Below are positions 50,724 to 61,470 of a DNA stretch of 64,000 bases, one piece after another. Source of the stretch: Planctomycetota bacterium (GTDB lineage Bacteria > Planctomycetota > Planctomycetia > Pirellulales > Pirellulaceae); contig JAPLNL010000022.1 in the NCBI GenBank assembly GCA_026692905.1, positions 1 to 64,000 of the forward strand, in the 5' to 3' direction. Position 1 is the first letter of the stretch; the number at the start of each line of letters is the position of its first letter. The notes beneath the pieces are model-generated. The model worked only from the letters and a program-made list of their open reading frames with translations, was not told where the DNA came from and did not search any database. Both the position numbers and the translations under genes were made by a program.

Positions 50724-53525
50724 ATGTCGCAAAGTGAAAAATCTCCACCCTCGATGTGTTTCCCAAGCTCGGAGACACTAAAGCAGACTGCGGAGCACCA
50801 AAGGTTGGTCCAGTCCAAGCAACGTCAAGTCAATTGGCAACGCTGGGGCGGCTACCTGTCCGAAAGGCAATGGGGAACAGTCCGAGAGGATTACTCGCAA
50901 AACCAAGAGGCTTGGTTCTTCCTGCCCCACGATCACGCTCGCTCCAGGGCCTACCGCTGGGGCGAAGACGGACTGCTCGGAATTTGTGACCGACAAGGAC
51001 GATTGTGCTTTTCGTTCGCGTTTTGGAACAATCGCGACCCAATTCTTAAGGAGCGACTTTTCGGGCTTTCCGGGCCAGAAGGGAATCACGGAGAGGACGT
51101 CAAGGAGTGTTACTACTACCTAGACTCGACGCCGACCCATTCCTACATGAAGGGGCTCTACAAATATCCTCAAGCCCGTTTCCCATACGAAAACCTGACC
51201 GATATCAATCGTCGTCGGTCCCGTACGGAAAACGAATATGAATTGGTGGACACGGGCGTATTCGACAGCGAAGCCTACTTCGACTGCCAAATTGAGTACG
51301 CTAAAGGGGAAGCCGACGATATTTTGATCCAGCTGACCGTCAGCAACCGTGGCCCGGCGCCCGCGGTCTTGCATATCTTGCCGCAATTATGGTTTCACAA
51401 TTCGTGGATCTGGGGCTGCGAACATGATGGTTGCACCAGCAAACCTCGAATGCGATTGCACAAGTCTCCAAACGATCCAACTGGTGTCGTTCTCTGCGAC
51501 CATGAATCCCTTGGGCACTTTGAATTTCGAGTCGATTTGGGACCCAAAGGTGAAAAACCGATGTGGCTCTTCACCGAAAATGAAACCAACCCCAATCGCC
51601 ATCCCGGTGCTCCTACATCCGGAGCATTTTTCAAAGATGCATTTCACGCTTGCGTTGTCGATGGCGTAGCCAACGGGGCTGATACGCGAACCTTTGGCAC
51701 CAAATGCGCTGCACACTACATCGTAATTGTTAAGCAGGATGAACCAATCGTTATTCGCTGTCGTCTGACCGGTATCTCGCTCGAGTCCTTAATGGAGGAG
51801 GACGCTGCCAAGCCCTCAACTCAGCAACCCATCATGGAACCGATTTTCTACGACAAGCGATTCGGCGAGGAATTTGAATCCACTCTATCGCTACGCCAGT
51901 CCGAATCCGACGAATTCTATTCCGAGTGCATTTCATCCCAACTAACCGTTGAGGAAAAGGCCATCTCACGGCAAGCGTATGCGGGTCTGCTTTGGACCAA
52001 ACAATTTTATTACTATGTCGTTGATTCTTGGATTCACGGCGATCCAAATAGCCCGCCACCGCCGCCCGGACGCGATCAAGGACGCAATAGCGATTGGACA
52101 CATCTCTTCAATCGAGACGTTATCTCCATGCCAGACAAATGGGAGTACCCATGGTATGCGGCATGGGACGTTGCTTTCCACATGATCCCGATGGCGAGAA
52201 TCGATATCGAATTCGCTAAGAGCCAACTGATCCTATTCCTTCGCGAATGGTACATGCACCCCAATGGCCAGATACCAGCCTACGAATGGGCTCTGAATGA
52301 CGTGAACCCGCCTGTGCATGCCTGGGCATGCTGGCACGTATACAAACTCAGCGGCGACAAAGAGTTTTTGGCTCGAACCTTTCAAAAACTGCTTCTCAAT
52401 TTCACATGGTGGGTCAATCGCAAGGACACACGCGGCCAGCACGTTTTCAGCGGAGGTTTTCTGGGATTAGACAATATTGGTGTTTTCGATCGGAGCAAGC
52501 CTTTGCCGGGTGGCGGTACGCTCGATCAAGCGGACGCGACAGCTTGGATGGCCTTCTTCTGCGGCAACATGCTGCAAATGGCGTTGGAGTTGGCCTCGGA
52601 AAACCAAGCTTATTCGGATATGGCTAGCAAGTTCTTCGAACACTACGTCGCGATCGCAGAAGCCATGAACACACTCCATGGCACGGGACTTTGGGAAAAA
52701 GAAGACGGCTTCTATTACGATCATTTACTGCGAGATGGCAACAGTACTGCCATGCGGGTGCGATCACTCGTTGGATTGATTCCATTGTGCTCCAACGTCA
52801 TGATCCACGAGACGACCTTGCAACGTCTTCCAAGCTTTCAGCGTCGCATGAATTGGTTTTTGAAAAACAGACCGCAAATGGCCAAGCACATGGCATACAT
52901 GGAGAAGTTCTGTCCGGCCGGTTCAACCACCGAGATGCGCCTATTGGCGATCCCTTCGACCGAACGTTTTCGAAGGTTATTGGGTTACATGTTGGACGAA
53001 AAAGAGTTCTTGTCTCCCTATGGCATTCGCTCCATGTCCGCCATCCACGGCGAAAAACCTTTTGTCTTCGAATACGCTGGGGGCAAGGAGTCGGTCGGCT
53101 ACGTTCCCGGTGAAAGCAACACCGGAATGTTCGGCGGCAACAGCAACTGGCGCGGTCCCGTTTGGTTCCCACTGAATTACCTGATTGTCGAGTCCCTGCG
53201 ACAGTATCACGAATTTTACGGTGAGACATTCCAAGTGGAATGCCCGACAGGTTCGGGCATTTTGATGAACTTGCGTGAGGTCGCTGATGAAATCGAACGC
53301 CGACTGATTTTGCTTTTTAAGAACGACAAGCAGGGGGCGAAGCCTTGCCATGGCGGTGATGAACGCTACGCAAAGGATCCGCATTGGAAGGATCTCATGT
53401 TATTTCACGAGTATTTCCACGGTGACACTGGTCGTGGGCTCGGTGCGAACCACCAAACCGGCTGGACGTCACTTGTAGCGACCATGCTCGAGCATCAAGC
53501 AGCGTGCAAAACCGAACCAATATGA
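50724..53525 (+). CDS. GH63/MGH1-like glycoside hydrolase
   Basis: A 933-residue cytoplasmic protein (no signal peptide) of the GH63/MGH1-like glucosidase group. The (alpha/alpha)6 barrel is in the C-terminal half: [14 protein letters not shown] (about residue 485, with the candidate catalytic Asp), [30 protein letters not shown], and the late [17 protein letters not shown]. The N-terminal 400 residues form a beta-sandwich with [16 protein letters not shown]. Known relatives hydrolyse alpha-glucosides or mannosylglycerate-type compatible solutes; the substrate here is open. Confidence 0.87.
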   Translation: MSQSEKSPPSMCFPSSETLKQTAEHQRLVQSKQRQVNWQRWGGYLSERQWGTVREDYSQNQEAWFFLPHDHARSRAYRWGEDGLLGICDRQGRLCFSFAFWNNRDPILKERLFGLSGPEGNHGEDVKECYYYLDSTPTHSYMKGLYKYPQARFPYENLTDINRRRSRTENEYELVDTGVFDSEAYFDCQIEYAKGEADDILIQLTVSNRGPAPAVLHILPQLWFHNSWIWGCEHDGCTSKPRMRLHKSPNDPTGVVLCDHESLGHFEFRVDLGPKGEKPMWLFTENETNPNRHPGAPTSGAFFKDAFHACVVDGVANGADTRTFGTKCAAHYIVIVKQDEPIVIRCRLTGISLESLMEEDAAKPSTQQPIMEPIFYDKRFGEEFESTLSLRQSESDEFYSECISSQLTVEEKAISRQAYAGLLWTKQFYYYVVDSWIHGDPNSPPPPPGRDQGRNSDWTHLFNRDVISMPDKWEYPWYAAWDVAFHMIPMARIDIEFAKSQLILFLREWYMHPNGQIPAYEWALNDVNPPVHAWACWHVYKLSGDKEFLARTFQKLLLNFTWWVNRKDTRGQHVFSGGFLGLDNIGVFDRSKPLPGGGTLDQADATAWMAFFCGNMLQMALELASENQAYSDMASKFFEHYVAIAEAMNTLHGTGLWEKEDGFYYDHLLRDGNSTAMRVRSLVGLIPLCSNVMIHETTLQRLPSFQRRMNWFLKNRPQMAKHMAYMEKFCPAGSTTEMRLLAIPSTERFRRLLGYMLDEKEFLSPYGIRSMSAIHGEKPFVFEYAGGKESVGYVPGESNTGMFGGNSNWRGPVWFPLNYLIVESLRQYHEFYGETFQVECPTGSGILMNLREVADEIERRLILLFKNDKQGAKPCHGGDERYAKDPHWKDLMLFHEYFHGDTGRGLGANHQTGWTSLVATMLEHQAACKTEPI

Positions 53526-53586
53526 TTTTTTTAAGCGAGGCTGACGTCCAATGGTGCACACTTTGCAATTGGTGCTGACAAATTAC

Positions 53587-53697
53587 TGAGCCGCGGGCGC
53601 TACTAGCCGCGTTACGGTTTCCCTGGCAAACTCGGTTGTCGCGGCTAGCTGGCGCCCGCGGCTCAACTTGTAAGCTCGGCAGGAGCCTTGCTCTCCC
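53587..53697. repeat. Long hairpin (family F) and half family-D repeat
   Basis: Arms TGAGCCGCGGGCGC at 53587 and GCGCCCGCGGCTCA at 53652-53665 enclose a second stem CTAGCCGCG / CGCGGCTAG. A family-D right arm (GCTCGGCAGGAGCCTTGCTC) follows at 53674-53697. The repeat lies between the GH63-like gene and the DUF420 gene and could act as a terminator. Confidence 0.85.
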
Positions 53698-53740
53698 CGT
53701 TACACTTCATCCAATTCCATCCGATTGAGTTGTTATCTTC

Positions 53741-54280
53741 ATGTCGAATATAGTTCTCGCAGAAAAACGCGCAACGCTGATTGCCAATGTCCTTTCCGTC
53801 GTTATTCCATTGGTCGTAGCGATCCTGTTGGGGATTCGGACGAAGGTTGATTTAGGTGCTTGGACAAAATTTTTACCGCACGCGATTGGTGCCATCAACA
53901 CGCTAACTTCGCTGTTGTTGGTCCTCGGGTTGGTGGCCCAAAAGTCGGGCAAGATTGGTTTGCATCGCTTGGCGATGACCTCCGCGTTTTGCTTAGGGGC
54001 GGTGTTCTTGGTTTGCTACGTGACGTACCACCTATCGAATCCATCGACTGCCTACGGTGGCGTCGGAACGATGCGAACGTTGTACTACGGCTTGCTGATC
54101 TCTCACATCGTTTTGTCGCTAGTCGTCCTGCCGTTGGTCTTGAGAGCGTTCCTGTTTGCGTTGACAAATCAAATTGCAAAGCATCGCAAGATCGCGAAAT
54201 ACGCATATCCGATCTGGCTGTATGTTTCGACCACCGGAGTGCTGGTGTACCTGATGATTTCGCCCTATTACGGCAGCTAG
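53741..54280 (+). CDS. DUF420 membrane protein
   Basis: A 179-residue protein with four to five transmembrane helices, of the DUF420/YozB family. Characteristic segments are FLPHAIGAINTLTSLLLV, KIGLHRLAMTSAF, VCYVTYHL and YYGLLISHIVLSLVVLPLVL, each holding a conserved His. The histidines suggest a heme or copper environment, and members of this family often lie near cytochrome oxidase assembly genes; none is adjacent here. The gene is single, between a glycoside hydrolase and the convergent giant heme protein gene. Confidence 0.9.
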   Translation: MSNIVLAEKRATLIANVLSVVIPLVVAILLGIRTKVDLGAWTKFLPHAIGAINTLTSLLLVLGLVAQKSGKIGLHRLAMTSAFCLGAVFLVCYVTYHLSNPSTAYGGVGTMRTLYYGLLISHIVLSLVVLPLVLRAFLFALTNQIAKHRKIAKYAYPIWLYVSTTGVLVYLMISPYYGS

Positions 54281-54376
54281 CCGTTGGGCGAACTGAGAAA
54301 AGCGAACGAGGGCCTTGGGCCCAAGTTCGCAACATGCTTGGCGTGCTAAGGGATCGAAGCCACCTCTCGCATCTAC

Positions 54377-57300
54377 CTAAAGCACCAGCGATTCTAGGTA
54401 GTCGATCAGCGATGCCAGGTCGTGCGTTGTGAACTCGTCCATGACACCGGTCGGCATGACCGAGGTTGGAGATGTTTTGCGTTCCTCGATTTCGTTCTTC
54501 ATCAATGTGATTTCGGCACCTTTTTGATCGCGTATCGTGACCCGATCCGTTAACTCGTTCGTGACGAAACCGCTTTGTACTGCTCCATCCTTGGTCAAAA
54601 TCAAGTTCGTAATGAAGCCTTGCGCAATCGTTTTGCTTGGCTCCATGACCGCCACAGTTAACTCGGGCCGCTTGTAAGTCTTGGCGATCGTCCCGAGATA
54701 CGGGCCTTTTTGCACTTCGTCTTGTCGCACCGTATGGCAGGCTCCACAGTTCGCTTTCGCAAAGACTTCCTTGCCATGGGCAACATCTCCACGAATCGAC
54801 ACGACTTGAGCGATGGCTTCTTCCATCGACAGCGTACTAATCTTGGGAGTGCTGTCTTTGGTCGCAGGCGCGATCTTGAGTTGCTTGACGACCGACTTGG
54901 CTATTTTCGCTACGGACTCATCTGGGTCTTCGGTCGCTTTCAAAATCTTGCTATCCAAAGAACGATTGCCGATTTCGGCTGCAGCCTGCATCAACCGCCC
55001 ACGTCGATCCGGTTGCTGCCAGAGTTTTTCAATCGCTTTCTGAGCAACTTGCAGTGTTTCTGGACTTCCATTTTTGCGAGAGCCGATGGCTAGTAGCTCC
55101 ACATCCGCCCAAAATCCAATATCGGTGTTTGCGACCTTTGCCAATTCGTCAAACGTGGAGACGTGCGGGTCCAGCGTGGCAGAATTGACGAACGCTTCGC
55201 GGGCATTCTTGCGATCCTTGTCGGCTTCTTTGATACGCTGTATTTTGGAAAGTGCCGTAAGTATCGCGAGCGGTGTATCCTCTGTGTTGCTCTTGGACAA
55301 AGCAATCACGGCATCCGACAACATCGCCGCCGATGCATCTGGTTTGTTGACTAGCCGCAATAAGAGTTCCATCCCACTGGCAGGAATCTCTTTGGCCGAT
55401 GCCAACTGCGCGAGCGCTGGACCGAGCAATTGCTCGTTTGTCTTGGCCAAAGTTAACATTCGTTCCAACGAGTCGTTCGACTCGATTCGGTTGCGTTGCA
55501 TGGTCTCGATGAGATATGCGGCGTCCTCTGGAACCGCTTTGTCTAGCACCTTTCGCAATGCGGACGCAATCTTTTCGGTCTCGCTCCAGGGCTCAGGTTG
55601 GTAATAAGGACCACGGGTGTCGGGGCGAGTCCCCCACGAATCACCTTTCCAAACTCCTTCCACGAAATGCAACCGACATAGTGCAAACAAAATCTCGCGA
55701 CGAAGTTGAGAGGAACTGGCTTTGTCGAGCCGAGCCAACAAACCATCGACTACTTCGCTCCTATGCATCATGGCTAGGGCACGCAAAATGGGCTGGCTAG
55801 CGACTTTTCCCTCGTCGAGCGTCTTGAAACACGCGGCAAAAATCCCTCTCTGTGCCGCGCATCGAATAGCTGTATGCACGACAACCGGATCCGCATGGCC
55901 GAGCGATTGAACCAATTCCTGTTCGGTGGCCGTTGTTTGGATACGGTCGAGAAGATTGCGGTCCGCACTACGCGATGCCAGGCTCGTTTCAAGAAGACTT
56001 TGATAAGACTTGTTGCCTCGTCGCATCAACTCACGTTGAGCTTCAATGCGTCGCCGATAGCTATTGGACTGAAGCGTTTCGATCAGTTCGCTATCGGTTG
56101 CTTTTCCAAAGACAGGCATTGGGGCAGGCTGGAAGCCTTTGGGTTTTACGCAAACGATGTACCCCACATCGGGACCTGCCCAATCAAATGTTGCCCCGCG
56201 CCAGCTCGCACAGTACATACGGCTGTTGCCATCGACGTCTGCATCTGTTGGACGCGTCATTTTGATAAAGGACTCGGGCTTGGCCGTCTCCTCGAACGTG
56301 GCGCCGCGTGGAGCAACCGAGTGACGAAAAAGCGATCCCGTACCCCAGTCCGCTGTGAACGGGGCATTGCCCCATTTACCAAACCCAGGCTCGTCGATGT
56401 AGACCGCTCCACAACCAGAACCTCCACCGTAATCGGCCAAAGGTTGAATGCATTCATCCGAAAAGTTCTTGTACAAACGGGGATAGCCGTGGTTGTCCAT
56501 GCCTGTGAAATGGTGCATGCGCACATCCCATCCGCCGCCGTCGTTGGTATTGTCGCGTGCGAACATGTCCATTTGCGGACTGATCGCCACCTCGAGAATA
56601 TTACGAGTACCTGTCGCATAGATTTCTAATCCAGTACCGTCAGGACGAACGCGAAGGACTCCGCCTCCTCGATGAGTTAACTTGCGACCATCTGTTCCTT
56701 CGGCGTCCATGAAACCAAAGTCGCCACCGGCAATGTAGAGCCATCCGTCAGCACCGATGCTGAGGCCGTTGGTGGTGTGGTCGGCTGGCCGCTTGTCGTA
56801 ACCGAAGGCAAGGTTCTTTACGAGTATCTTTTGCTGATCGGCAACACCGTCACCATTGGTATCGATAAATGCGCTCAGGTGCGGCGGGTGCATCACAAAG
56901 AGTCGATCGTGGTCCCAGACCAAGCCTCGCGGTGCATCGATTTCGCAAAACACTTTCGTTTCATCAGCCCGTCCATCGCCATCCACGTCACGAAGTCGAA
57001 TAACGCGTCCACGCTGTGGATCGCGACCAAGTGAGCCGTTGCCGTCCGAACTGACATACAGCGTGCCATCCACCGATGCGGCGACAAACACCGGATAGTT
57101 GACTGCGGGCGGAGAGGCGAACACGGTGGCCTCAAAGCCTTCGGGCACTTGAACATCTTTCAAAATTGCCGCTTCCTCTATCGCCGAAAGTTTTTCGATA
57201 CGAGGGATGGTGTTGCCTGATTTCGCAAACGGGTTGCCTTGCAAAGGAACGAACGCTCCCTTGTTGTTTTTGATGTCAGCGGGCCAAAGTGGGCCGATCC

Positions 57301-58546
57301 CTTCTCCTTTGAGTTTGAGCTCGCGAATGCTGCACCAAGATCCTGAGGGAGCACCGACGCCGGTGATGCGTACGAATTTCACCGGTGGTTGTTCAGTGAG
57401 TGCCGCGGGGCCATGTTTCTTGCTGTCGTTGTCGGTTTTGTCGAGCAGTATCAGCCAAGACTTTCCATCGACGGAACCTTCGACGCGATGCCGATAGTTC
57501 TTATCGCCAAACTCCCAAACGATTTCGATTTCTTTGACTCGATGCGCGGTTTCCATTTCGAGTTGAAGCCACTGTGGGTAGCTGTCACCGTCGGCACACC
57601 AGCGAGTGTCGGCTTTGCCATCGAATGCGAAGTGGCTATTTTGGTTTGCTTGAGTGCTCGATGCGGTCGCTTTTACGAGCGTGGCTCCCTCGGGTGCCTT
57701 GGCTATGCTTTGAGCTGTCGGTGCGGAGAACTTGGTTTTATCGATGAAGGTGACTTTGTTTTCACCTTGGTACGGTTGCAAATACTCTGGCGTCAGTTTG
57801 TTGCATGCCCAGAGTAGGCCTCGCGTGACCAACTCGAGATAGCGAGCGTCTTGAACTGTTTCGGTGTTGTGGCCGATGGTGGTGCTGAAGCTTCTTGCTC
57901 CTTCAGTCTCGTTGATCCAAGCGACAACAGCTTCGTCGATACGAGCTTTCTCTGCTTTCCCAACGCTCTGTTTACCAATAGCAAGCGGTTTGGCACCAAA
58001 AAGTTTGACGTTGTTGTAGAGTTCTTCTTTGACGGTCGTCCAGTTGCTGAGCGTGGCGATGATCGGGTGTTTGGAGTCGACGAACTGGATATCGATCGGT
58101 TCTTGCGGACCGTGGCCGGTGGATTGAAGCCCTAGGTGCTTGAACCAAGCGTCGGAGCCAGTTCGGAAGCTGTGCATCGCGCAGTGCAAATGAACAGCGG
58201 GGATGGTTTGATGGGTCTGGATGATGCGGTTTAGGATCGCTGGGTCTTTTACATCGGCAGCGCATTCGTCGTGAATGATGACGTCATAGTCTTCGGCCCA
58301 ATTGAGTTTGCCGTACAAGGGTAGAATAGGAGTCGTCGTGCTATTGTCTGTCCAATACACGTCGACTTGGACGTTGGCTCGCGACTGGATGCCTTTGCAC
58401 AGGGCCTCTTGTTGTTTCGCATAATCGTGGCAACAGCCGCCGGCGATAAGAAGAGCTCGAATCGTTTTGGGTTTTGAGTCTTGTCCGAAGGAAACGGAGC
58501 AGATCAAAGTAGCAAATGCAAGAAATGCGGCGAAGGTGGTTTTCAT
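54377..58546 (-). CDS. ThuA/discoidin/PVC-type heme-binding CxxCH protein
   Basis: A 1,389-residue exported protein from the ATG at 58546 (clear signal MKTTFAAFLAFATLICSVSF). Domain order: ThuA-like (about 25-260, with GGCCHDYAKQ and VHLHCAMHSFR), discoidin/F5-8C (about 295-415), a beta-propeller dehydrogenase-like domain with VPEGFEATVFASPP and NGLSIGADGWLYI (about 480-820), HEAT-like helices (about 830-1220), and a C-terminal cytochrome c with CGACH and MPTGVMDEFT. The family is the planctomycete membrane-bound dehydrogenase/PVC heme group, thought to oxidise sugars or glycans. The pairing of ThuA with this core in one chain is common in the phylum. No partner genes are close. Confidence 0.92.
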   Translation of the reverse strand: MKTTFAAFLAFATLICSVSFGQDSKPKTIRALLIAGGCCHDYAKQQEALCKGIQSRANVQVDVYWTDNSTTTPILPLYGKLNWAEDYDVIIHDECAADVKDPAILNRIIQTHQTIPAVHLHCAMHSFRTGSDAWFKHLGLQSTGHGPQEPIDIQFVDSKHPIIATLSNWTTVKEELYNNVKLFGAKPLAIGKQSVGKAEKARIDEAVVAWINETEGARSFSTTIGHNTETVQDARYLELVTRGLLWACNKLTPEYLQPYQGENKVTFIDKTKFSAPTAQSIAKAPEGATLVKATASSTQANQNSHFAFDGKADTRWCADGDSYPQWLQLEMETAHRVKEIEIVWEFGDKNYRHRVEGSVDGKSWLILLDKTDNDSKKHGPAALTEQPPVKFVRITGVGAPSGSWCSIRELKLKGEGIGPLWPADIKNNKGAFVPLQGNPFAKSGNTIPRIEKLSAIEEAAILKDVQVPEGFEATVFASPPAVNYPVFVAASVDGTLYVSSDGNGSLGRDPQRGRVIRLRDVDGDGRADETKVFCEIDAPRGLVWDHDRLFVMHPPHLSAFIDTNGDGVADQQKILVKNLAFGYDKRPADHTTNGLSIGADGWLYIAGGDFGFMDAEGTDGRKLTHRGGGVLRVRPDGTGLEIYATGTRNILEVAISPQMDMFARDNTNDGGGWDVRMHHFTGMDNHGYPRLYKNFSDECIQPLADYGGGSGCGAVYIDEPGFGKWGNAPFTADWGTGSLFRHSVAPRGATFEETAKPESFIKMTRPTDADVDGNSRMYCASWRGATFDWAGPDVGYIVCVKPKGFQPAPMPVFGKATDSELIETLQSNSYRRRIEAQRELMRRGNKSYQSLLETSLASRSADRNLLDRIQTTATEQELVQSLGHADPVVVHTAIRCAAQRGIFAACFKTLDEGKVASQPILRALAMMHRSEVVDGLLARLDKASSSQLRREILFALCRLHFVEGVWKGDSWGTRPDTRGPYYQPEPWSETEKIASALRKVLDKAVPEDAAYLIETMQRNRIESNDSLERMLTLAKTNEQLLGPALAQLASAKEIPASGMELLLRLVNKPDASAAMLSDAVIALSKSNTEDTPLAILTALSKIQRIKEADKDRKNAREAFVNSATLDPHVSTFDELAKVANTDIGFWADVELLAIGSRKNGSPETLQVAQKAIEKLWQQPDRRGRLMQAAAEIGNRSLDSKILKATEDPDESVAKIAKSVVKQLKIAPATKDSTPKISTLSMEEAIAQVVSIRGDVAHGKEVFAKANCGACHTVRQDEVQKGPYLGTIAKTYKRPELTVAVMEPSKTIAQGFITNLILTKDGAVQSGFVTNELTDRVTIRDQKGAEITLMKNEIEERKTSPTSVMPTGVMDEFTTHDLASLIDYLESLVL

Positions 58547-58631
58547 GATGAAGAAAGTGGTGGGATGAGTGGAGGTGGGAAGGGAGAGACCCAGTAAACG
58601 ACATTGTTTTGTCAAAAGGTTGAAAACCTAT

Positions 58632-58690
58632 GGGAGAGCGAGGCTCCTGCCGAGCTTGCGACACCACGGTTCGGCAGGAGCCTCACCCCC
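58632..58690. repeat. Family-D hairpin, opposite orientation
   Basis: A family-D hairpin (GGGAGAGCGAGGCTCCTGCC / GGCAGGAGCCTCACCCCC) just upstream of the giant heme protein gene. The gap to 58891 holds no gene. Confidence 0.87.
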
Positions 58691-58891
58691 ACGAATAACA
58701 AAATGTTTAGATCGTACCAATGAAAACATGTCGGGGTTGTTTGGCGGGAGGGGCACAACTAGTGCCGGTGGGGTATTCAGTTTAGTTGCAGAAAACTCAA
58801 GTGGAGTTCTGCGTGGCGCAGATTGAATAGGATTCGATCTTCATGACTCATCGGGCCAAATGCGGGGCTGTTGTGCACAGCGAGTTCGGGC

Positions 58892-59974
58892 TCAAGGGTT
58901 ATTGCTCGCTAGGCGTTTGAAATAAGCTTCGATGACTTCGCGGAAATGGCTCGGCATATCTTTCGTAATATTCTGCAAAGCTTCCTGGCGTTGAGCAGGG
59001 GGCAGATTGCCCCAGCCACTTCCATTTCCGATGTCTTTTTGGTCAACATCGCCATTCCCTTTTTGCCCTGCGACTTGGTTGTCGTCCGCCGGCTTTCCTT
59101 GCGACGGTTGCTGCTGCTTGGATTTGCCGCCGCTCTTTTGTTGTTGTTGCTGTTGTTGTTCTTGCTGTTGCTGTTCCAGCTTGTCGATCATTTTGTCGAG
59201 CTTATCGACGATGGCTTGTTCTTTGTCACGTACGGTTTTGCCAGCTCGTCCCAGGGCAAGTCGTCGTTCGACATCGTTCATCATGCGAGCGATTTCGTCG
59301 AGAGAATCTTCTTTAAAGGGTTTGATGTCAGATTGCATGAGGCGAGCCGTGATGGCGTAACGGGTGGGAAGTTCCGTCTCTCTTTCCAGCAATTTTTCGA
59401 GCGTTTCGAGACAGGCGGTGCGTTGCATCAGATGATGCTGGCAGACGCCCATGCAGAAAAGCCATGTGGCAGGGTCCGAGGTGGATTCTTGGGCCAAGGG
59501 GAGGAGTCGCTGCAAAGCCTCGTCGTAAAGTCCGTGGTGGACCATGTATCGGCAACAGATCAATTGCAGGTCCGAACGCAACCAAGCGGGAATACTGCCA
59601 TTCGCCAAAATTGAGCTCAGTTGAGCATCCATCTTGGCGAAGTTCTCGGCGGCAAAAGGGGCATCGAGTATGGCCTTGAGCACAGCGACAGTCGTTTCGC
59701 TTTTGGCTGTCGCATTCAAAACGTAGTCGAGCAAACCAACGCCGCGCAGGCCAGCTGCATCCGTTCCGTCAAACTTGATTTGACTTCGTTCGATCTCGGG
59801 TACGCGACTTTGAAGATAAGTGTTGATCTGCTGAACGACTTTTTCACTCTCAGGCCAATTCCAACTCGACTGTTTTTTGAGGAGTTGGGGATCAGAACCA
59901 TTTAGAAGTGTAGCGAACAGCGAAAGTAACAGCCAGCAAGTGGCTGTCATCCTAAGCAGGTCGTTTCGAAGCAT
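58892..59974 (-). CDS. Secreted Gln-rich protein of unknown function
   Basis: A 360-residue exported protein. A signal peptide (CWLLLSLFATLLNG) is followed by a TPR-like helical region (about residues 40-250) with paired short helices such as WLFCMGVCQHHLMQ. Residues 265-320 are Gln-rich, with runs of up to seven Gln coded by CAG/CAA triplets, then Asn/Gly/Lys-rich. The last 35 residues (QRQEALQNITKDMPSHFREV) form a conserved-looking helix. I recognise the style as a planctomycete secreted protein but no family function. Confidence 0.7.
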   Translation of the reverse strand: MLRNDLLRMTATCWLLLSLFATLLNGSDPQLLKKQSSWNWPESEKVVQQINTYLQSRVPEIERSQIKFDGTDAAGLRGVGLLDYVLNATAKSETTVAVLKAILDAPFAAENFAKMDAQLSSILANGSIPAWLRSDLQLICCRYMVHHGLYDEALQRLLPLAQESTSDPATWLFCMGVCQHHLMQRTACLETLEKLLERETELPTRYAITARLMQSDIKPFKEDSLDEIARMMNDVERRLALGRAGKTVRDKEQAIVDKLDKMIDKLEQQQQEQQQQQQQKSGGKSKQQQPSQGKPADDNQVAGQKGNGDVDQKDIGNGSGWGNLPPAQRQEALQNITKDMPSHFREVIEAYFKRLASNNP

Positions 59975-60510
59975 TTGTTGTTCCGCTGCTGTGATTTGGG
60001 GGAGTATTGCGAGGCTGTTCTTGATCCCTCGGTAACGCTGAGCTTCATTGGCCGGGATCGCCCTTCATGCAAGTATACAGCGGCCTCAACCAGCTTGCAT
60101 CCATTCGTTGCATTCCGCACAGTTTTACAACGTTTTTATTGAGTTTTACTCGCCCCCATTGGACAATTTGGCGGTATACCCCGGGCAAAATTTTCTTTTG
60201 GCGACGCAACTGCCGTCTAGCTGGCAACTTAGCTGAAAACCCCTCTTTTGGGTTAGTTGCCAGGTGGGTTTTGCACCCCAACAATCACCGCTGACTGCAC
60301 AGATAAAAGTCCGTTCCGGTAAAAGCGACCGCTCCGACCCCCTCTTTTGGGTGCGGACCGGCCTTTTTGCCAAATTCAATTTGAAGGGACACGGACTTCA
60401 AAGCAGACTTGTTGGAGCAGGGACGCGACCCGAAACCAAGGCTGGCCACAGTTGGAACACTGTGGCGGGCTGTCACCTTTATAATCGTAGAACCAAGATC
60501 GCGTCCAATC
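59975..60510. other. Gap with two related structured segments
   Basis: No gene is supported. A hairpin with arms GGCAACT (60223) and AGTTGCC (60255) has an inner stem ACCC-CTCTTTT-GGGT. About 80 bases later a second segment CCCCCTCTTTTGGGT with flanking CCG/CGG and a GGCCTTTTT end repeats the same loop. The duplicated loop suggests a structured RNA or two attenuators. ORFs in the stretch overlap these stems. Confidence 0.5.
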
Positions 60511-61189
60511 ATGGCCAATGTTGACCGTGCTTATAACACTGTTCGTTCTGAGCTTGCTGAGCTAGGACTACTTGCTGATGGAGTCTATCTAGACACCGTT
60601 GAACTGTGCATTTCGAATGTGAAAAGCTCAGGTGAGCGAGGATATGTGTTTGAACAGGTGGGTCACTACGGCAAGCGTGGTTATCGACCAGGTGTCATTT
60701 ATCTCCCTCGAGATCTTCCTCATCAGCCATACAAACCAGGCATGACGTTGTGCGATACGATTCGTCACGAGTACGCACATGCTTGGTACTACATCGACCC
60801 AAGCTTTTTCCGCCAAGAGTGGTTCCAGCGAACGTTTGGCGAGGCTTACAGCAACTGCACAGCCACCCCCTACCAAACTTGGAGACGCCATTTAAAGCGG
60901 GATCCAGAATACCAAGCGGGCAAGCGACGATGCCGAAGTGAGCAAGGCAAGCTGAAGTTCTTCTACGGTTGCTTGTTCCAGCAATTCATTACGGATTACG
61001 CATCGACGAACTCGAGCGAAGACTTCGCCGAGACGTTCATGTTCTTCCTCAAGTATCGGCGATCCCTCGCGAGATTCCGAAATCGGCCTGTGGTTTATCA
61101 CAAGCTGAAGATGGTAGAACGAGCGGTGGACATGGCTAGCCGCAAGGTGAAGCAGTTTGCTTACCGAACGTATCGCTCTCGGACCGCTT

Positions 61190-61191
<2 letters not shown>
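60511..61191 (+). CDS. HExxH zinc-peptidase-like protein
   Basis: A 226-residue protein with the zinc-peptidase motif H86-E87-Y-A-H90 and, about 85 residues later, SEDFAETFMFF, which offers the third ligand and resembles the EDWAE segment of the putative zinc-binding metallopeptidase group. No signal peptide, so it is probably cytoplasmic. The ATG at 60511 is used; the frame from 60409 would add residues read from the structured region. Substrate unknown. A heptad repeat array begins in its stop codon. Confidence 0.75.
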
Positions 61192-61336
<145 letters not shown>

Positions 61337-61344
61337 AGCGGCAC

Positions 61345-61470
61345 CCCTGTAAACATGTTTCCAACGAGTTTACCTAAGTCATTCATTGCTCGGGAGGGTG
61401 AGGCTCCTGCCGAACCTTTGCAGGTTTTCAATGGAATTGACTTTGCAAAGATGTTTACAGCAGAGGGCAG
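61345..61470. repeat. Family-D composite element with deleted right arm
   Basis: The leader GTAAACATGTTTCCAACGAG, the left hairpin arm and the spacer ending GCAAAGATGTTTAC are all present, but the right arm and loop are missing between CCTTTGCA and GGTTTTCAATGG. From 61471 to 61719 I see no gene. Confidence 0.85.
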
